From an uncultured Eubacteriales bacterium (GTDB taxonomy: Bacteria; Bacillota; Clostridia; Oscillospirales; Acutalibacteraceae), in the NCBI GenBank assembly GCA_900313475.1, contig OMRJ01000231.1:1-7401 (forward strand): a DNA stretch of 7,401 bases. The letters are read 5' to 3'. The notes under the pieces are model-generated. The model ran no database searches, was not told the DNA's origin, and saw only the letters and a list, made by a program, of their open reading frames with translations. A program made the translations under genes and the position numbers. Positions 1 to 6,787 of this stretch are shown here, one piece after another (position 1 is the first letter of the stretch; every line of letters begins with the position of its first letter).

Positions 1-440
1 ATAAGAGCGCTCGCTTCGACGGTGTCATCGGGCGTGTGCCCGCGTTCGTTCATTTCGAGCACGGACGCAAACATGCTCTGCGCTCCCAGCTCTATCGATG
101 TGACGCCGTGCGACTTCAAAAAATTCAGCTCGTCACCGTCAATACAGTCCGGGCGAGTAGAGATGCGGATGCCGCCGAATTGCGTTCCGATAAAGGGCCT
201 TGCGGCGTCGAGACACATTTTCTGCGTCTCACGGTCGACCGCCGTAAAGGAACCTCCGAAAAAAGCGATTTCGCTGTCGGCAATATCGTGCGGCGATGCC
301 GATGCCGTTTTGCATGCCTTTTCGATTTCTTCGCGCGTTATAGGCTCACGCGTTCCCGAAATTGCCCGCTGATCGCAGAAAATACAATTGTGCGGACAGC
401 CGAGATGCGGAACGAAAAGCGCGACGTTTATATGCTTCAC
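1..440 (-). CDS. Radical SAM protein, Elp3-like, C-terminus cut off by the window edge
   Basis: This is the N-terminal 146 residues of a radical SAM enzyme. It begins MKHINVALFVPHLGC. The [4Fe-4S] cluster motif is Cx3Cx2C at C15, C19 and C22 (CPHNCIFC). It is followed by the SAM-binding glycine motif FFGGSFT at residues 60-66, ISTRPDCI at 93-100, ELGAQS at 117-122 and ERGHT at 132-136. The RPD and RGH signatures are typical of the Elp3/MiaB/NifB-type radical SAM domain. The start is GTG at 438-440. It shares GTGA with the rnc stop (4-nt overlap), and only a weak GGG lies upstream, so translation probably depends on coupling to rnc. In Clostridia a gene of this kind commonly sits between rnc and smc. 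The substrate is unknown. True Elp3 acts on tRNA wobble uridine and carries a C-terminal acetyltransferase domain, but that part lies outside the window, so tRNA modification is only a suggestion. Confidence 0.9.
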   Translation of the reverse strand, partial: MKHINVALFVPHLGCPHNCIFCDQRAISGTREPITREEIEKACKTASASPHDIADSEIAFFGGSFTAVDRETQKMCLDAARPFIGTQFGGIRISTRPDCIDGDELNFLKSHGVTSIELGAQSMFASVLEMNERGHTPDDTVEASAL

Positions 441-1108
441 TGTTCTATACCCATGAGCCGAAGGGCCTCGCGTGCAGCCGCCTGTTCGGCTTTTTTCTTG
501 CTGTGTCCCTCGCCCGTTCCGACAAGATTTGAATTGAGATACACTTCGACGGTAAAGCTTTTCATGTGATCCGGTCCGCTTTCCGCGGCGAGCACGTAAC
601 GAAGCTGCTCGTCGGGATTCTTCTGAATTATCTCCTGAAGCAACGTTTTGTAGTCAGTGACCGCGGCAACATCGGTGGCGGCGCTTTTTATCGGGATAAG
701 CGCAAATTTTTTCGCAGGCTCCATTCCGCCGTCAAGGTAGACTGCCGCAATTATTGCCTCCACCACGTCGGCAAGAATCGACGGTCTGTTTCTTCCGCCC
801 TGCAGATCCTCGCCCCTGCTCATGAACAAAAACTCACCTATGCCCATATCCGCCGCAAATGCGGCAAGGCTTTTTTCGCACACCGCGTTTGCCCTTATTT
901 TTGTAAGCTCCCCCTCCGGACGGTCGGACAGCTTATGATAAAAATACTCCGCAGCCGTAAATCCGAGAATGGAATCTCCGAGAAATTCAAGCCGCTCGTA
1001 GTTGTGCAGATGGCTCTTTTCGCTGTTATATGACGAATGAGTAAGAGCAAGACGGAGCAAGCTTTTGTTTTTAAATGTATATCCTATTTTTTTCTCAAGT
1101 GCTTCCGT
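437..1108 (-). CDS. rnc: Ribonuclease III, probably with a non-canonical start codon
   Basis: RNase III cleaves double-stranded RNA in rRNA precursors and structured mRNAs. Counting from an ACG start at 1106-1108, the protein is 223 residues, the usual family size. The N-terminal helix reads EALEKKIGYTF, then ALTHSSY at residues 21-27. The signature ERLEFLGDS holds E38, E41 and D45. ILADVVEA holds D114 and E117. These are the metal-binding catalytic residues and match E. coli numbering. A double-stranded RNA-binding domain fills about 151-220, ending in SKKKAEQAAAREAL. No ATG, GTG or TTG occurs in frame upstream of this N-terminus before the stop at 1157-1159. The first TTG, at 1058-1060, would delete 16 conserved residues and has no Shine-Dalgarno. 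ACG was chosen because AGGAAG lies 9 nt upstream and the resulting N-terminus fits the family. The gene starts 4 nt after trmFO ends and overlaps the radical SAM gene. The identity is certain; the start is not. Confidence 0.93.
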   Translation of the reverse strand, partial: TEALEKKIGYTFKNKSLLRLALTHSSYNSEKSHLHNYERLEFLGDSILGFTAAEYFYHKLSDRPEGELTKIRANAVCEKSLAAFAADMGIGEFLFMSRGEDLQGGRNRPSILADVVEAIIAAVYLDGGMEPAKKFALIPIKSAATDVAAVTDYKTLLQEIIQKNPDEQLRYVLAAESGPDHMKSFTVEVYLNSNLVGTGEGHSKKKAEQAAAREALRLMGIEQ

Positions 1109-1112
1109 AGTC

Positions 1113-2435
1113 TCACACTTCCTTTTCGTTTTCTTTGATATATTCGCCGAGTGACTTTAAAGCGCGGTCGGCGATAAAACCGTAGCGCTCGCGCTTATCG
1201 CGTATCCTCTGCTCCGGCGGCGGCAGCAGACCGATCGCCGCGCCCATGGGCTGGTAGTCTTTGACCGATGCGTCCGAAACATAACGGCAGAACGCACCGA
1301 GCATCGTGTCGGCGGGCGGAACAAATTCTTTTTCGCCCTTTATTAAACGCGCTGCGTTTATTCCCGCCGTAATGCCGGAGGAGGCGGACTCCATATACCC
1401 CTCCACTCCCGTTATCTGCCCCGCGAAGAAAATACGCGGCTCATTTTTAAGGTTAAAGCGCTCCGTAAGAACGCGCGGCGCGTCGATAAACGAATTGCGG
1501 TGCATAACGCCGTAGCGCACATATTCCGCGTTTTTAAGCGCGGGAATCAAACCGAACACCCGCTTCTGCTCCGGAAATTTCAGGTTTGTCTGAAAGCCTA
1601 CGAGATTCAAAAGAGTGCCCGCCGCATTTTCCTTTCGAAGCTGAAGCACCGCCCACGGACGGTGTCCCGTTGACGGATCGACAAGTCCGACGGGTTTCAT
1701 CGGTCCGAATCTTATCGTGTTATCACCGCGTTTTGCCATTATCTCTATAGGCATACAGCCTTCATACACGCCGTTTTTCTTCTCGAAGTCATGAAGAACC
1801 ACGCTTTCGGCGCCCGTCAGAGCCTCATAAAAAGCCTCATACTCCGCCTTGTTCATCGGACAGTTTATGTAATCGTCCCCGCCGCCCTTATCGTAGCGCG
1901 AAGCGGTGAACGCATGTGACATATCGACGCTCTCCGCCGTAATTATCGGCGCTGCGGCATCGAAAAACGACAGTCCGCCGCCGCAAAGACGCTTTATGTC
2001 TTCGCTCAGCGCGTCGCTCGCAAGAGGTCCGGCAGCAACTATCACAACACCGCTGTCGGGAATGTGCGTTACTTCTTCGCGGACGACATCAATGAGCGGG
2101 TCTTTTTCGATCTCGCGCGTAACGGCATCCGAAAAAGCGTCACGGTCGACGGCAAGCGCACCGCCTGCCGGCACCGCAGTTTCGTTTGCGCACCTAATGC
2201 ACACCGAGCCGAGCATAGCCATTTCGTTTTTGAGGAGTCCCGCAGCGGACGCGGGATTAGCCGATTTAAAAGAATTGGAGCAAACGACCTCGCAGAGCTT
2301 TTCGCTCCTGTGCGCGGGTGAAAACTTCACGGGCTTCATCTCATAAAGCCGAACTCTTATTCCGCGCTTTGTGAGCTGCTTTGCGGCTTCCACGCCCGCG
2401 AAGCCGCCGCCTATCACCGTAACGGTATCATTCAT
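1113..2435 (-). CDS. trmFO: Methylenetetrahydrofolate--tRNA (uracil-5-)-methyltransferase TrmFO
   Basis: TrmFO makes 5-methyluridine at position 54 in the T-loop of tRNA. It takes the methyl carbon from 5,10-methylenetetrahydrofolate and uses FAD as redox cofactor; it is the folate-dependent alternative to SAM-dependent TrmA. The 440-residue length is normal. An FAD-binding Rossmann motif VIGGGFAGVEAA opens the protein at residues 7-18. CSNSF at 52-56 carries the conserved Cys (C52, equivalent to Cys53 in the B. subtilis enzyme), and YEGCMPIE at 224-231 carries the second one, C227. The GQITGVEGYMESASSG block at 339-354 is the second flavin-binding segment. The ATG at 2433-2435 overlaps the topA stop by 8 nt. 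Its Shine-Dalgarno is weak (only an A-rich AAGA), so coupling to topA translation is likely. The topA-trmFO order is typical of Bacillota. Confidence 0.97.
   Translation of the reverse strand: MNDTVTVIGGGFAGVEAAKQLTKRGIRVRLYEMKPVKFSPAHRSEKLCEVVCSNSFKSANPASAAGLLKNEMAMLGSVCIRCANETAVPAGGALAVDRDAFSDAVTREIEKDPLIDVVREEVTHIPDSGVVIVAAGPLASDALSEDIKRLCGGGLSFFDAAAPIITAESVDMSHAFTASRYDKGGGDDYINCPMNKAEYEAFYEALTGAESVVLHDFEKKNGVYEGCMPIEIMAKRGDNTIRFGPMKPVGLVDPSTGHRPWAVLQLRKENAAGTLLNLVGFQTNLKFPEQKRVFGLIPALKNAEYVRYGVMHRNSFIDAPRVLTERFNLKNEPRIFFAGQITGVEGYMESASSGITAGINAARLIKGEKEFVPPADTMLGAFCRYVSDASVKDYQPMGAAIGLLPPPEQRIRDKRERYGFIADRALKSLGEYIKENEKEV
1118..1123 (-). promoter_or_regulatory. Shine-Dalgarno site for rnc, inside the trmFO end
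   Basis: On the minus strand the sequence is AGGAAG, lying in the last codons of trmFO. It stands 9 nt upstream of the ACG codon at 1106-1108, but 57 nt upstream of the TTG at 1058-1060. It is also only 1 nt from an out-of-frame GTG at 1114-1116, too close to serve it. This spacing is the main argument for initiation at ACG. Confidence 0.55.
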
Positions 2436-4545
2436 CGTCTTTTTTCGCTTTCTTTTTGCCTTTTATTTCATAGCCGCATTTTTCGTCGAGACATTTAAGC
2501 ACGTTGCCGCGCGAACGGAACAGTGTTTTGCCGCACTGCGGACATTTTTCCTCCGTAGGCGTGTCCCACGTCATAAATGTGCATTCGGGGTAATTCGAGC
2601 AGCCGAAGAAGGTGTGCCCCTTCTTTGAACGCTTGCTTATTACCGTGCCTCCGCAAACGGGACATATTCCCTTTGTTTCGACGATATACGGCTTCGTATT
2701 TTTGCATTCGGGGTAATTGGGGCACGCAAGGAATTTTCCGAAGCGACCGACCTTTACCACCATCATCGCGCCGCACTTCTCGCACGGGATGTCGGTTTTA
2801 TCTTCTTCCAGACTTATCTTAACGCCCTCCATGGACGCCTTTGCCTTCTTCAGAGTGTCTTCAAATTCATCGTAGAACGTGCGCAGCATTTTTACGTAAT
2901 CGTAGCCGCCGGCTTCGATTTTATCAAGGTCGGCTTCCATGCCCGCGGTAAATTTAGTGTTGACTATTTTCGGGAATTTGTCTTTAAGCAGTCCGATTAT
3001 CGCCGTGCCGAGTTCGGTGGGAGCAAGCGTCTTTTTCGATTCTTTTATGCAGTAGTCTCTGTCGAGAATTATCGAGAGAATTGACGCGTATGTGCTCGGA
3101 CGGCCGACCCCCGTTTCTTCAAGCATCTTTATAAGCGACGCTTCGGTGTACCGCATCGGCGGCTGCGTGAAATGCTGCTCCGTTTTAAGCTCTTTGAGCT
3201 TAAGAACCTTGCCTGCGGTCATTTCGGGAAGCGCGGACTCCTCCTCGTCCTCATCGGTGGAGTTGTCGTAAAGCACGGTGTAGCCGTCAAAACGCGTTGT
3301 GTAGCCTGCGGCGTTGAACACACAGTAATGCTCCGTGTCGTCTTCTTTAGCGGCTCTGATCTCTGCGCGAACCGTATCGTGCAGACAGTTTGCCATAAGG
3401 GACGCCGTAAAGCGGCACCAAATGAGATTGTAAAGCTTATACTGCTCCGCCGTAAGCGAGCTTTTCACCTCGGCGGGGGTAAGCGACGGAACGGTGGGAC
3501 GTATAGCCTCGTGACCGTCCTGTGCGCCCTCGCGCGTTTTGAAGTAGCGCGGCTTTTCGGGAAGATATTTTTCGCCGTAATTATCGGTTATAAACTTATT
3601 TCCTTCCGCGCGAGCCTCCTCCGAAATGCGGAGAGAGTCGGTACGCATATATGTTATAAGACCTATAGGTCCTCTGTCGGCGACATCGACGCCCTCGTAC
3701 AGTTCCTGCGCTATCTTCATCGTGCGCTTTGCCGGAAATCCGAGACGGCGCGACGCCTCCTGCTGCAAAGTAGACGTGATAAACGGCGGCGAGGGCTGCT
3801 TTTTGCGAACTCCCTTTTTGACGGACTCGACGGTGTATACCGCATTGTCGAGACGCGCCCTTATCGCGCTTGCCTGTTCTTCGTTCACAAGCTTTATCTT
3901 ACCGTTTTCGTCGCCCGAAAACGAAGCCTTAAACTGTTTTTTAGACGGAGGAGACGTAAGAAAAACATCTGCCGTCCAATACTCCTCCGGTACAAATTTC
4001 TTTATTTCTTCTTCTCTGTCCACAATAAGACGGAGAGCAACGCTTTGAACACGTCCGGCGGAAAGTCCGCGTCTTATTTTTTGAGAAATAAACGGCGAAA
4101 GGCGATATCCGACCAAGCGGTCAAGGATTCGTCTTGCCTGCTGCGCATTCACGAGGTCGATATCGATTTTCGACGGCGATTCGATACCGGCGAGAACGCT
4201 TCTCTTGTTGATCTCGTTGAACTTCACGCGCATCTCGTCGTTGAGGTCAAGTCCGAGAATTGCCGCAAGGTGCCATGAAATTGCTTCTCCTTCGCGGTCG
4301 GGGTCGGTTGCGAGAATAACTCTGTCGCTTTTCGACGCAAGCTCGCGAAGCTCGGCGATGAGCTTTTCCTTTCCTTTTATTATCGTATAGTCGGGGGCGA
4401 AATCGTGCTTAACGTCGACGCTCAGCTTTGACGCGTAGAGGTCACGCACATGCCCCATCGACGCTTTGACCTCATATCCTGCGCCGAGATATTTTTTAAT
4501 TGTTTTTGCTTTTGCGGGAGACTCCACTATAACTAATGATGACAT
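2428..4545 (-). CDS. topA: DNA topoisomerase I (type IA, with three zinc fingers)
   Basis: TopA relaxes negative supercoils by transient single-strand cleavage through a 5'-phosphotyrosine. The 705 residues are close to the usual Bacillota length. The Toprim domain starts at residue 3 (LVIVESPAKAKTIKKYL, with E9), and its metal-binding motif DPDREGE is at 81-87. The catalytic tyrosine is Y299 in GLITYMRTDS. The conserved SAGRVQSVALR lies at 162-172 and the GVGRPSTYASI motif at 479-489. Three C4 zinc ribbons end the protein: C588/C591/C608/C614, C628/C631/C649/C655 and C668/C671/C685/C690, followed by a lysine-rich tail GKKKAKKDDE. An acidic stretch STDEDEEE (429-436) separates core segments. 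The ATG at 4543-4545 has AGGAG 8 nt upstream. It follows dprA after 29 nt and overlaps trmFO. All catalytic elements are intact. Confidence 0.98.
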   Translation of the reverse strand: MSSLVIVESPAKAKTIKKYLGAGYEVKASMGHVRDLYASKLSVDVKHDFAPDYTIIKGKEKLIAELRELASKSDRVILATDPDREGEAISWHLAAILGLDLNDEMRVKFNEINKRSVLAGIESPSKIDIDLVNAQQARRILDRLVGYRLSPFISQKIRRGLSAGRVQSVALRLIVDREEEIKKFVPEEYWTADVFLTSPPSKKQFKASFSGDENGKIKLVNEEQASAIRARLDNAVYTVESVKKGVRKKQPSPPFITSTLQQEASRRLGFPAKRTMKIAQELYEGVDVADRGPIGLITYMRTDSLRISEEARAEGNKFITDNYGEKYLPEKPRYFKTREGAQDGHEAIRPTVPSLTPAEVKSSLTAEQYKLYNLIWCRFTASLMANCLHDTVRAEIRAAKEDDTEHYCVFNAAGYTTRFDGYTVLYDNSTDEDEEESALPEMTAGKVLKLKELKTEQHFTQPPMRYTEASLIKMLEETGVGRPSTYASILSIILDRDYCIKESKKTLAPTELGTAIIGLLKDKFPKIVNTKFTAGMEADLDKIEAGGYDYVKMLRTFYDEFEDTLKKAKASMEGVKISLEEDKTDIPCEKCGAMMVVKVGRFGKFLACPNYPECKNTKPYIVETKGICPVCGGTVISKRSKKGHTFFGCSNYPECTFMTWDTPTEEKCPQCGKTLFRSRGNVLKCLDEKCGYEIKGKKKAKKDDE
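2580..2718 (-). repeat. Internal 16-nt direct repeat marking duplicated zinc ribbons in topA
   Basis: The same 16 bases occur at 2580-2595 and 2703-2718 (plus-strand TGCATTCGGGGTAATT). The offset is 123 nt, exactly 41 codons. They encode the NYPEC part of zinc ribbons one and two (CPNYPEC and CSNYPEC). This is a protein-domain repeat with retained DNA identity, not a mobile element. Confidence 0.8.
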
Positions 4546-4553
4546 TTGTTTTT

Positions 4554-4558
4554 CTCCT
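4554..4558 (-). promoter_or_regulatory. Shine-Dalgarno site for topA
   Basis: AGGAG on the minus strand, 8 nt upstream of the topA ATG. It lies in the 29-nt dprA-topA spacer, which otherwise is AT-rich and holds no recognisable promoter or terminator. topA therefore has its own strong ribosome entry, unlike trmFO. Confidence 0.85.
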
Positions 4559-4574
4559 GTTTCGAATAATATAT

Positions 4575-5906
4575 TCAGTCCGCTTCCGCGGGGGTTGTTT
4601 TCAAAGAATAGAGATTGCCGTAGTAGCTTGACACCGTTCCGCGCAGCTCCAAAAGTGTAAGCGACGAAGAAACCACATCGGTGCCCAGCCCCGTCAGTTC
4701 CACAATTTTGTCGAGAGACACGGGCGTTTTTGTAAGCACATGCAGAACCTCGCTCTCTCCGTCGGTAATCGGTGCGACGGTAAAGATATTCGGTTCGTCC
4801 GGCTTTGCAAACAGCCTTTTTTCAGGCACCGAGGACGCCATTTCTCCGTTTTCCGACGTTTTGCCGTTTTTTTCTTTTTTTATGTTTATCCTGCTGTTAT
4901 GAACCGACGGTCGATTGTCGGTTTTTTCACCGAAAAAGAACCGTTTGAAGCCCGGAAGCTCAAAATCGACGTCGTAGTCCGGCGCCGCCGATTCCGGAAC
5001 GGTACGCAATACGGCTTCATCCGCTTCTCTGCCTGATATTCCCTTAAACAGATCCGCAGGCGAATCGGTTTCGGAGGCGCCGACTGCCAAAAGGCGTTCA
5101 CAGCCGTCGCTGACTATGATTTTTTTCGACGGAACAAATATCGGACGGCCCGATTCGTGTGCGCGGTCGGCTGTGATGAGCGAGCCGCCGTTCACGCCGG
5201 ATTCGACCACAAGACATGCGTCGCCGAGAGAGGCAATTATTCTGTTTCTCTCCGGAAACGTATACTTTGACGGAGCTTCAAACGGTTCAAGCTCGCTTAT
5301 AAGCACACCGTGACCCGATATTCTGAACCTCAATTCAGCGTTTTTCTGCAGATATCCGCTGCCGAGTCCGGCACCGAGCACTCCTATCGTGCCCGTGCGG
5401 CCGGCAAGCGCTCCCTCATGGGACGCAGCGTCTATTCCGAGCGCCCCTCCGCTCACCACCGCCACACCGAGCTGCGACAGTCCGTAGGCGAACTTGAAAG
5501 CAACGGTGCGCGCCTTTTGCGAGGAGTCTCGCGTGCCGACTATCGAGCATTTGAGCGGAGCGTTCAGCAGCTCCGCGTCGCCGTCGGCATACAAAACAAA
5601 CGGGAACCGCCGCAGCTTCAGGAGCCGTTCGGGATAAAATCTGCTCTGCGGAGTAATTATCCGCCAGCCTTTTTTTCGGCACAGCTCCACCGTTTCACCG
5701 ACACGCTTTTGCATTTCGGCGGAACGTGCGTACACAAGCTTTCCGAGCGTTGCACCGTCGATCTCACCTTCGGAAAAAAGCCTGTTCGGATCTTTTTCGA
5801 TCAGCTCCGTCGCGGTGCCGTATTTTTTAATAAGCGAACGCACCCGAACCGTATCGCGTGCCGCAAGGTGAAGCCGTAACCAGTTTTCGCCGTCAATTCG
5901 CGACAT
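4575..5906 (-). CDS. dprA: DNA-processing protein DprA
   Basis: DprA binds single-stranded DNA entering the cell during transformation, protects it and loads RecA; it is also widespread in bacteria not known to be competent. The protein has 443 residues. An N-terminal helix-hairpin-type region covers about 1-80. The Rossmann-like DprA core runs from about 85 to 290 and contains the diagnostic motifs SIVGTRDSS (121-129), SGGALGIDAASH (152-163), FPERNRIIASL (217-227) and GGSLITADRA (240-249). A C-terminal winged-helix domain covers about 383-436 (LTKTPVSLDKIVELTG onward). Between core and winged helix lies a variable linker of roughly 90 residues, rich in charged and polar amino acids, which makes the protein longer than a minimal DprA. 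The ATG at 5904-5906 overlaps the upstream methyltransferase by 14 nt and has GAGGGAAG 7 nt upstream. The dprA-topA order is the common Bacillota arrangement. Confidence 0.96.
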   Translation of the reverse strand: MSRIDGENWLRLHLAARDTVRVRSLIKKYGTATELIEKDPNRLFSEGEIDGATLGKLVYARSAEMQKRVGETVELCRKKGWRIITPQSRFYPERLLKLRRFPFVLYADGDAELLNAPLKCSIVGTRDSSQKARTVAFKFAYGLSQLGVAVVSGGALGIDAASHEGALAGRTGTIGVLGAGLGSGYLQKNAELRFRISGHGVLISELEPFEAPSKYTFPERNRIIASLGDACLVVESGVNGGSLITADRAHESGRPIFVPSKKIIVSDGCERLLAVGASETDSPADLFKGISGREADEAVLRTVPESAAPDYDVDFELPGFKRFFFGEKTDNRPSVHNSRINIKKEKNGKTSENGEMASSVPEKRLFAKPDEPNIFTVAPITDGESEVLHVLTKTPVSLDKIVELTGLGTDVVSSSLTLLELRGTVSSYYGNLYSLKTTPAEAD

Positions 5907-6729
5907 TCGCTTTCTTCCCTCTTTCTTTCATAAACTCCCAGACAGTTATTGCCGCAGCAGCGGCGGCATTAAGCGATTCCGCCTTGCCGAGCATCGGAAT
6001 CGTTATTTTGTGAGTGCACAGCGCCAGCATTTCCGCGCTTATTCCCGCACCCTCGTTGCCGATGATGCAGATGCATCCGCCGGATTTGTCCGCTTTTGAG
6101 ATGTCTGCCGCGTCACCCGACGCAACGGTCGCGAAAATTTTCATCCCGTTCTTTTTCGCCCGTTCGATAAGCGACGCGCAATCGGAGGTTTTTATCACCG
6201 GAAAACGGAGAAGTCCGCCCATTGACGCACGCAGTGCTTTAGGAGAACGGATATCGCAGCCGGAAAACACGATAAGTCCGTCGGCGCCGAGAGCTTCGGC
6301 GCTTCGCACCACCGCTCCGAGATTATCTGGGTTCTGCACGTTTTCGGTCATAACGTAAAAGCCGTCGGCTTTGATGTCACTCTCCGTAAGCGACGCGGAA
6401 TCCGGGCAAACGCAGAACATCTCCTGCGTGGAGCGTGTGTCCGACAGCTTTTCTGCAACATCCGGACTTATAATGAAAGTCCGTTTCGCGGCGCCCGAAA
6501 CAAGCGCAAACACATCGGAATATTTTTCTTTTGCTCCGTCGGTCGAGAAAAACTCCTCAACCGTGACACCGCTTTTCACGGCATCGCCGCAAAGTCTTGC
6601 GCCCTCTGTTAAAAAGCGCCCTGTCTTTTTGCGTTCGTTTGATTTGAGCAGCGCGGCAGCCGCCTTAATTCGCGGATTCGCACGCGAGGTTATCTCCTCG
6701 GGGGGATGCCCCGAACCGTATTTTTCCAT
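5893..6729 (-). CDS. SpoU/TrmH-family RNA 2'-O-ribose methyltransferase
   Basis: This enzyme is predicted to transfer a methyl group from SAM to a ribose 2'-OH in rRNA or tRNA, using the trefoil-knot SPOUT fold as a dimer. Counting from the ATG at 6727-6729 it has 278 residues. The N-terminal substrate-binding domain contains RFLTEGARL at 38-46. The catalytic domain shows all three SpoU motifs: ENVQNPDNLGAVVRSAEALG (129-148, with N130 and the conserved R142), IIGNEGAGIS (222-231) and IPMLGKAESLN (244-254). Motif 3 continues in a run of six alanines where relatives usually have alternating valine, serine and alanine. An ATG 18 nt further upstream (6745-6747) is possible and would give 284 residues. 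The inner ATG was preferred because AAGGAA stands 6 nt before it, while the outer one has no ribosome-binding site. The target nucleotide cannot be deduced; RlmB, TrmH, TsnR and YsgA all share this architecture. Confidence 0.93.
   Translation of the reverse strand: MEKYGSGHPPEEITSRANPRIKAAAALLKSNERKKTGRFLTEGARLCGDAVKSGVTVEEFFSTDGAKEKYSDVFALVSGAAKRTFIISPDVAEKLSDTRSTQEMFCVCPDSASLTESDIKADGFYVMTENVQNPDNLGAVVRSAEALGADGLIVFSGCDIRSPKALRASMGGLLRFPVIKTSDCASLIERAKKNGMKIFATVASGDAADISKADKSGGCICIIGNEGAGISAEMLALCTHKITIPMLGKAESLNAAAAAAITVWEFMKERGKKANVAN
5914..5921 (-). promoter_or_regulatory. Shine-Dalgarno site for dprA
   Basis: GAGGGAAG on the minus strand lies 7 nt before the dprA ATG and within the end of the methyltransferase gene. 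It supports this start despite the 14-nt gene overlap. Confidence 0.8.
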
Positions 6730-6735
6730 TTCGTC

Positions 6736-6741
6736 TTCCTT
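6736..6741 (-). promoter_or_regulatory. Shine-Dalgarno site deciding the methyltransferase start
   Basis: AAGGAA on the minus strand, 6 nt before the ATG at 6727-6729. It lies downstream of the alternative ATG at 6745-6747, so it can only serve the inner start. Confidence 0.7.
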
Positions 6742-6757
6742 AAACATTACAGTATAT

Positions 6758-6787
6758 AGTATAAAACCGCAACTGCGTTTTCGTCAT
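6758..6787 (-). promoter_or_regulatory. Weak candidate sigma-A promoter before the methyltransferase gene
   Basis: On the minus strand a TATACT hexamer (6758-6763, five of six to the -10 consensus) is preceded after 18 nt by ATGACG (6782-6787, four of six to the -35 consensus). It sits in the only spacer where an operon start would be expected, between the CPBP gene and the six coupled genes. The -35 overlaps the CPBP stop codon. AT-rich hexamers are common by chance, so this is tentative. Confidence 0.3.

Noticed and set aside
22..1033. Plus-strand open frames opposite the radical SAM and rnc genes
   Set aside because: They are antisense to genes with complete catalytic motifs and encode Cys/Arg-rich sequence without domain character.
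2495..2785. Minus-strand 96-codon frame within topA
   Set aside because: It is a shifted frame across the zinc-ribbon region; its Arg-rich product only shadows the real frame.
3172..4278. Plus-strand open frame of 368 codons
   Set aside because: It lies entirely antisense to topA, whose motifs are intact. Its product is rich in Arg, Lys, Phe and Leu with no recognisable motif or conserved domain, and it has no clear ribosome-binding site. It is a by-product of topA codon choice.
4564..4576. Small AT-only inverted repeat (GAATA/TATTC) at the dprA stop
   Set aside because: Arms of five weak pairs and no following U-tract of note; too weak for a terminator and expected by chance in AT-rich DNA.
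6751..6763. Tandem TATACT-like units before the methyltransferase gene
   Set aside because: Two near-copies in a short AT-rich stretch are not enough to call an operator; only the better-spaced one was kept as a weak promoter candidate.
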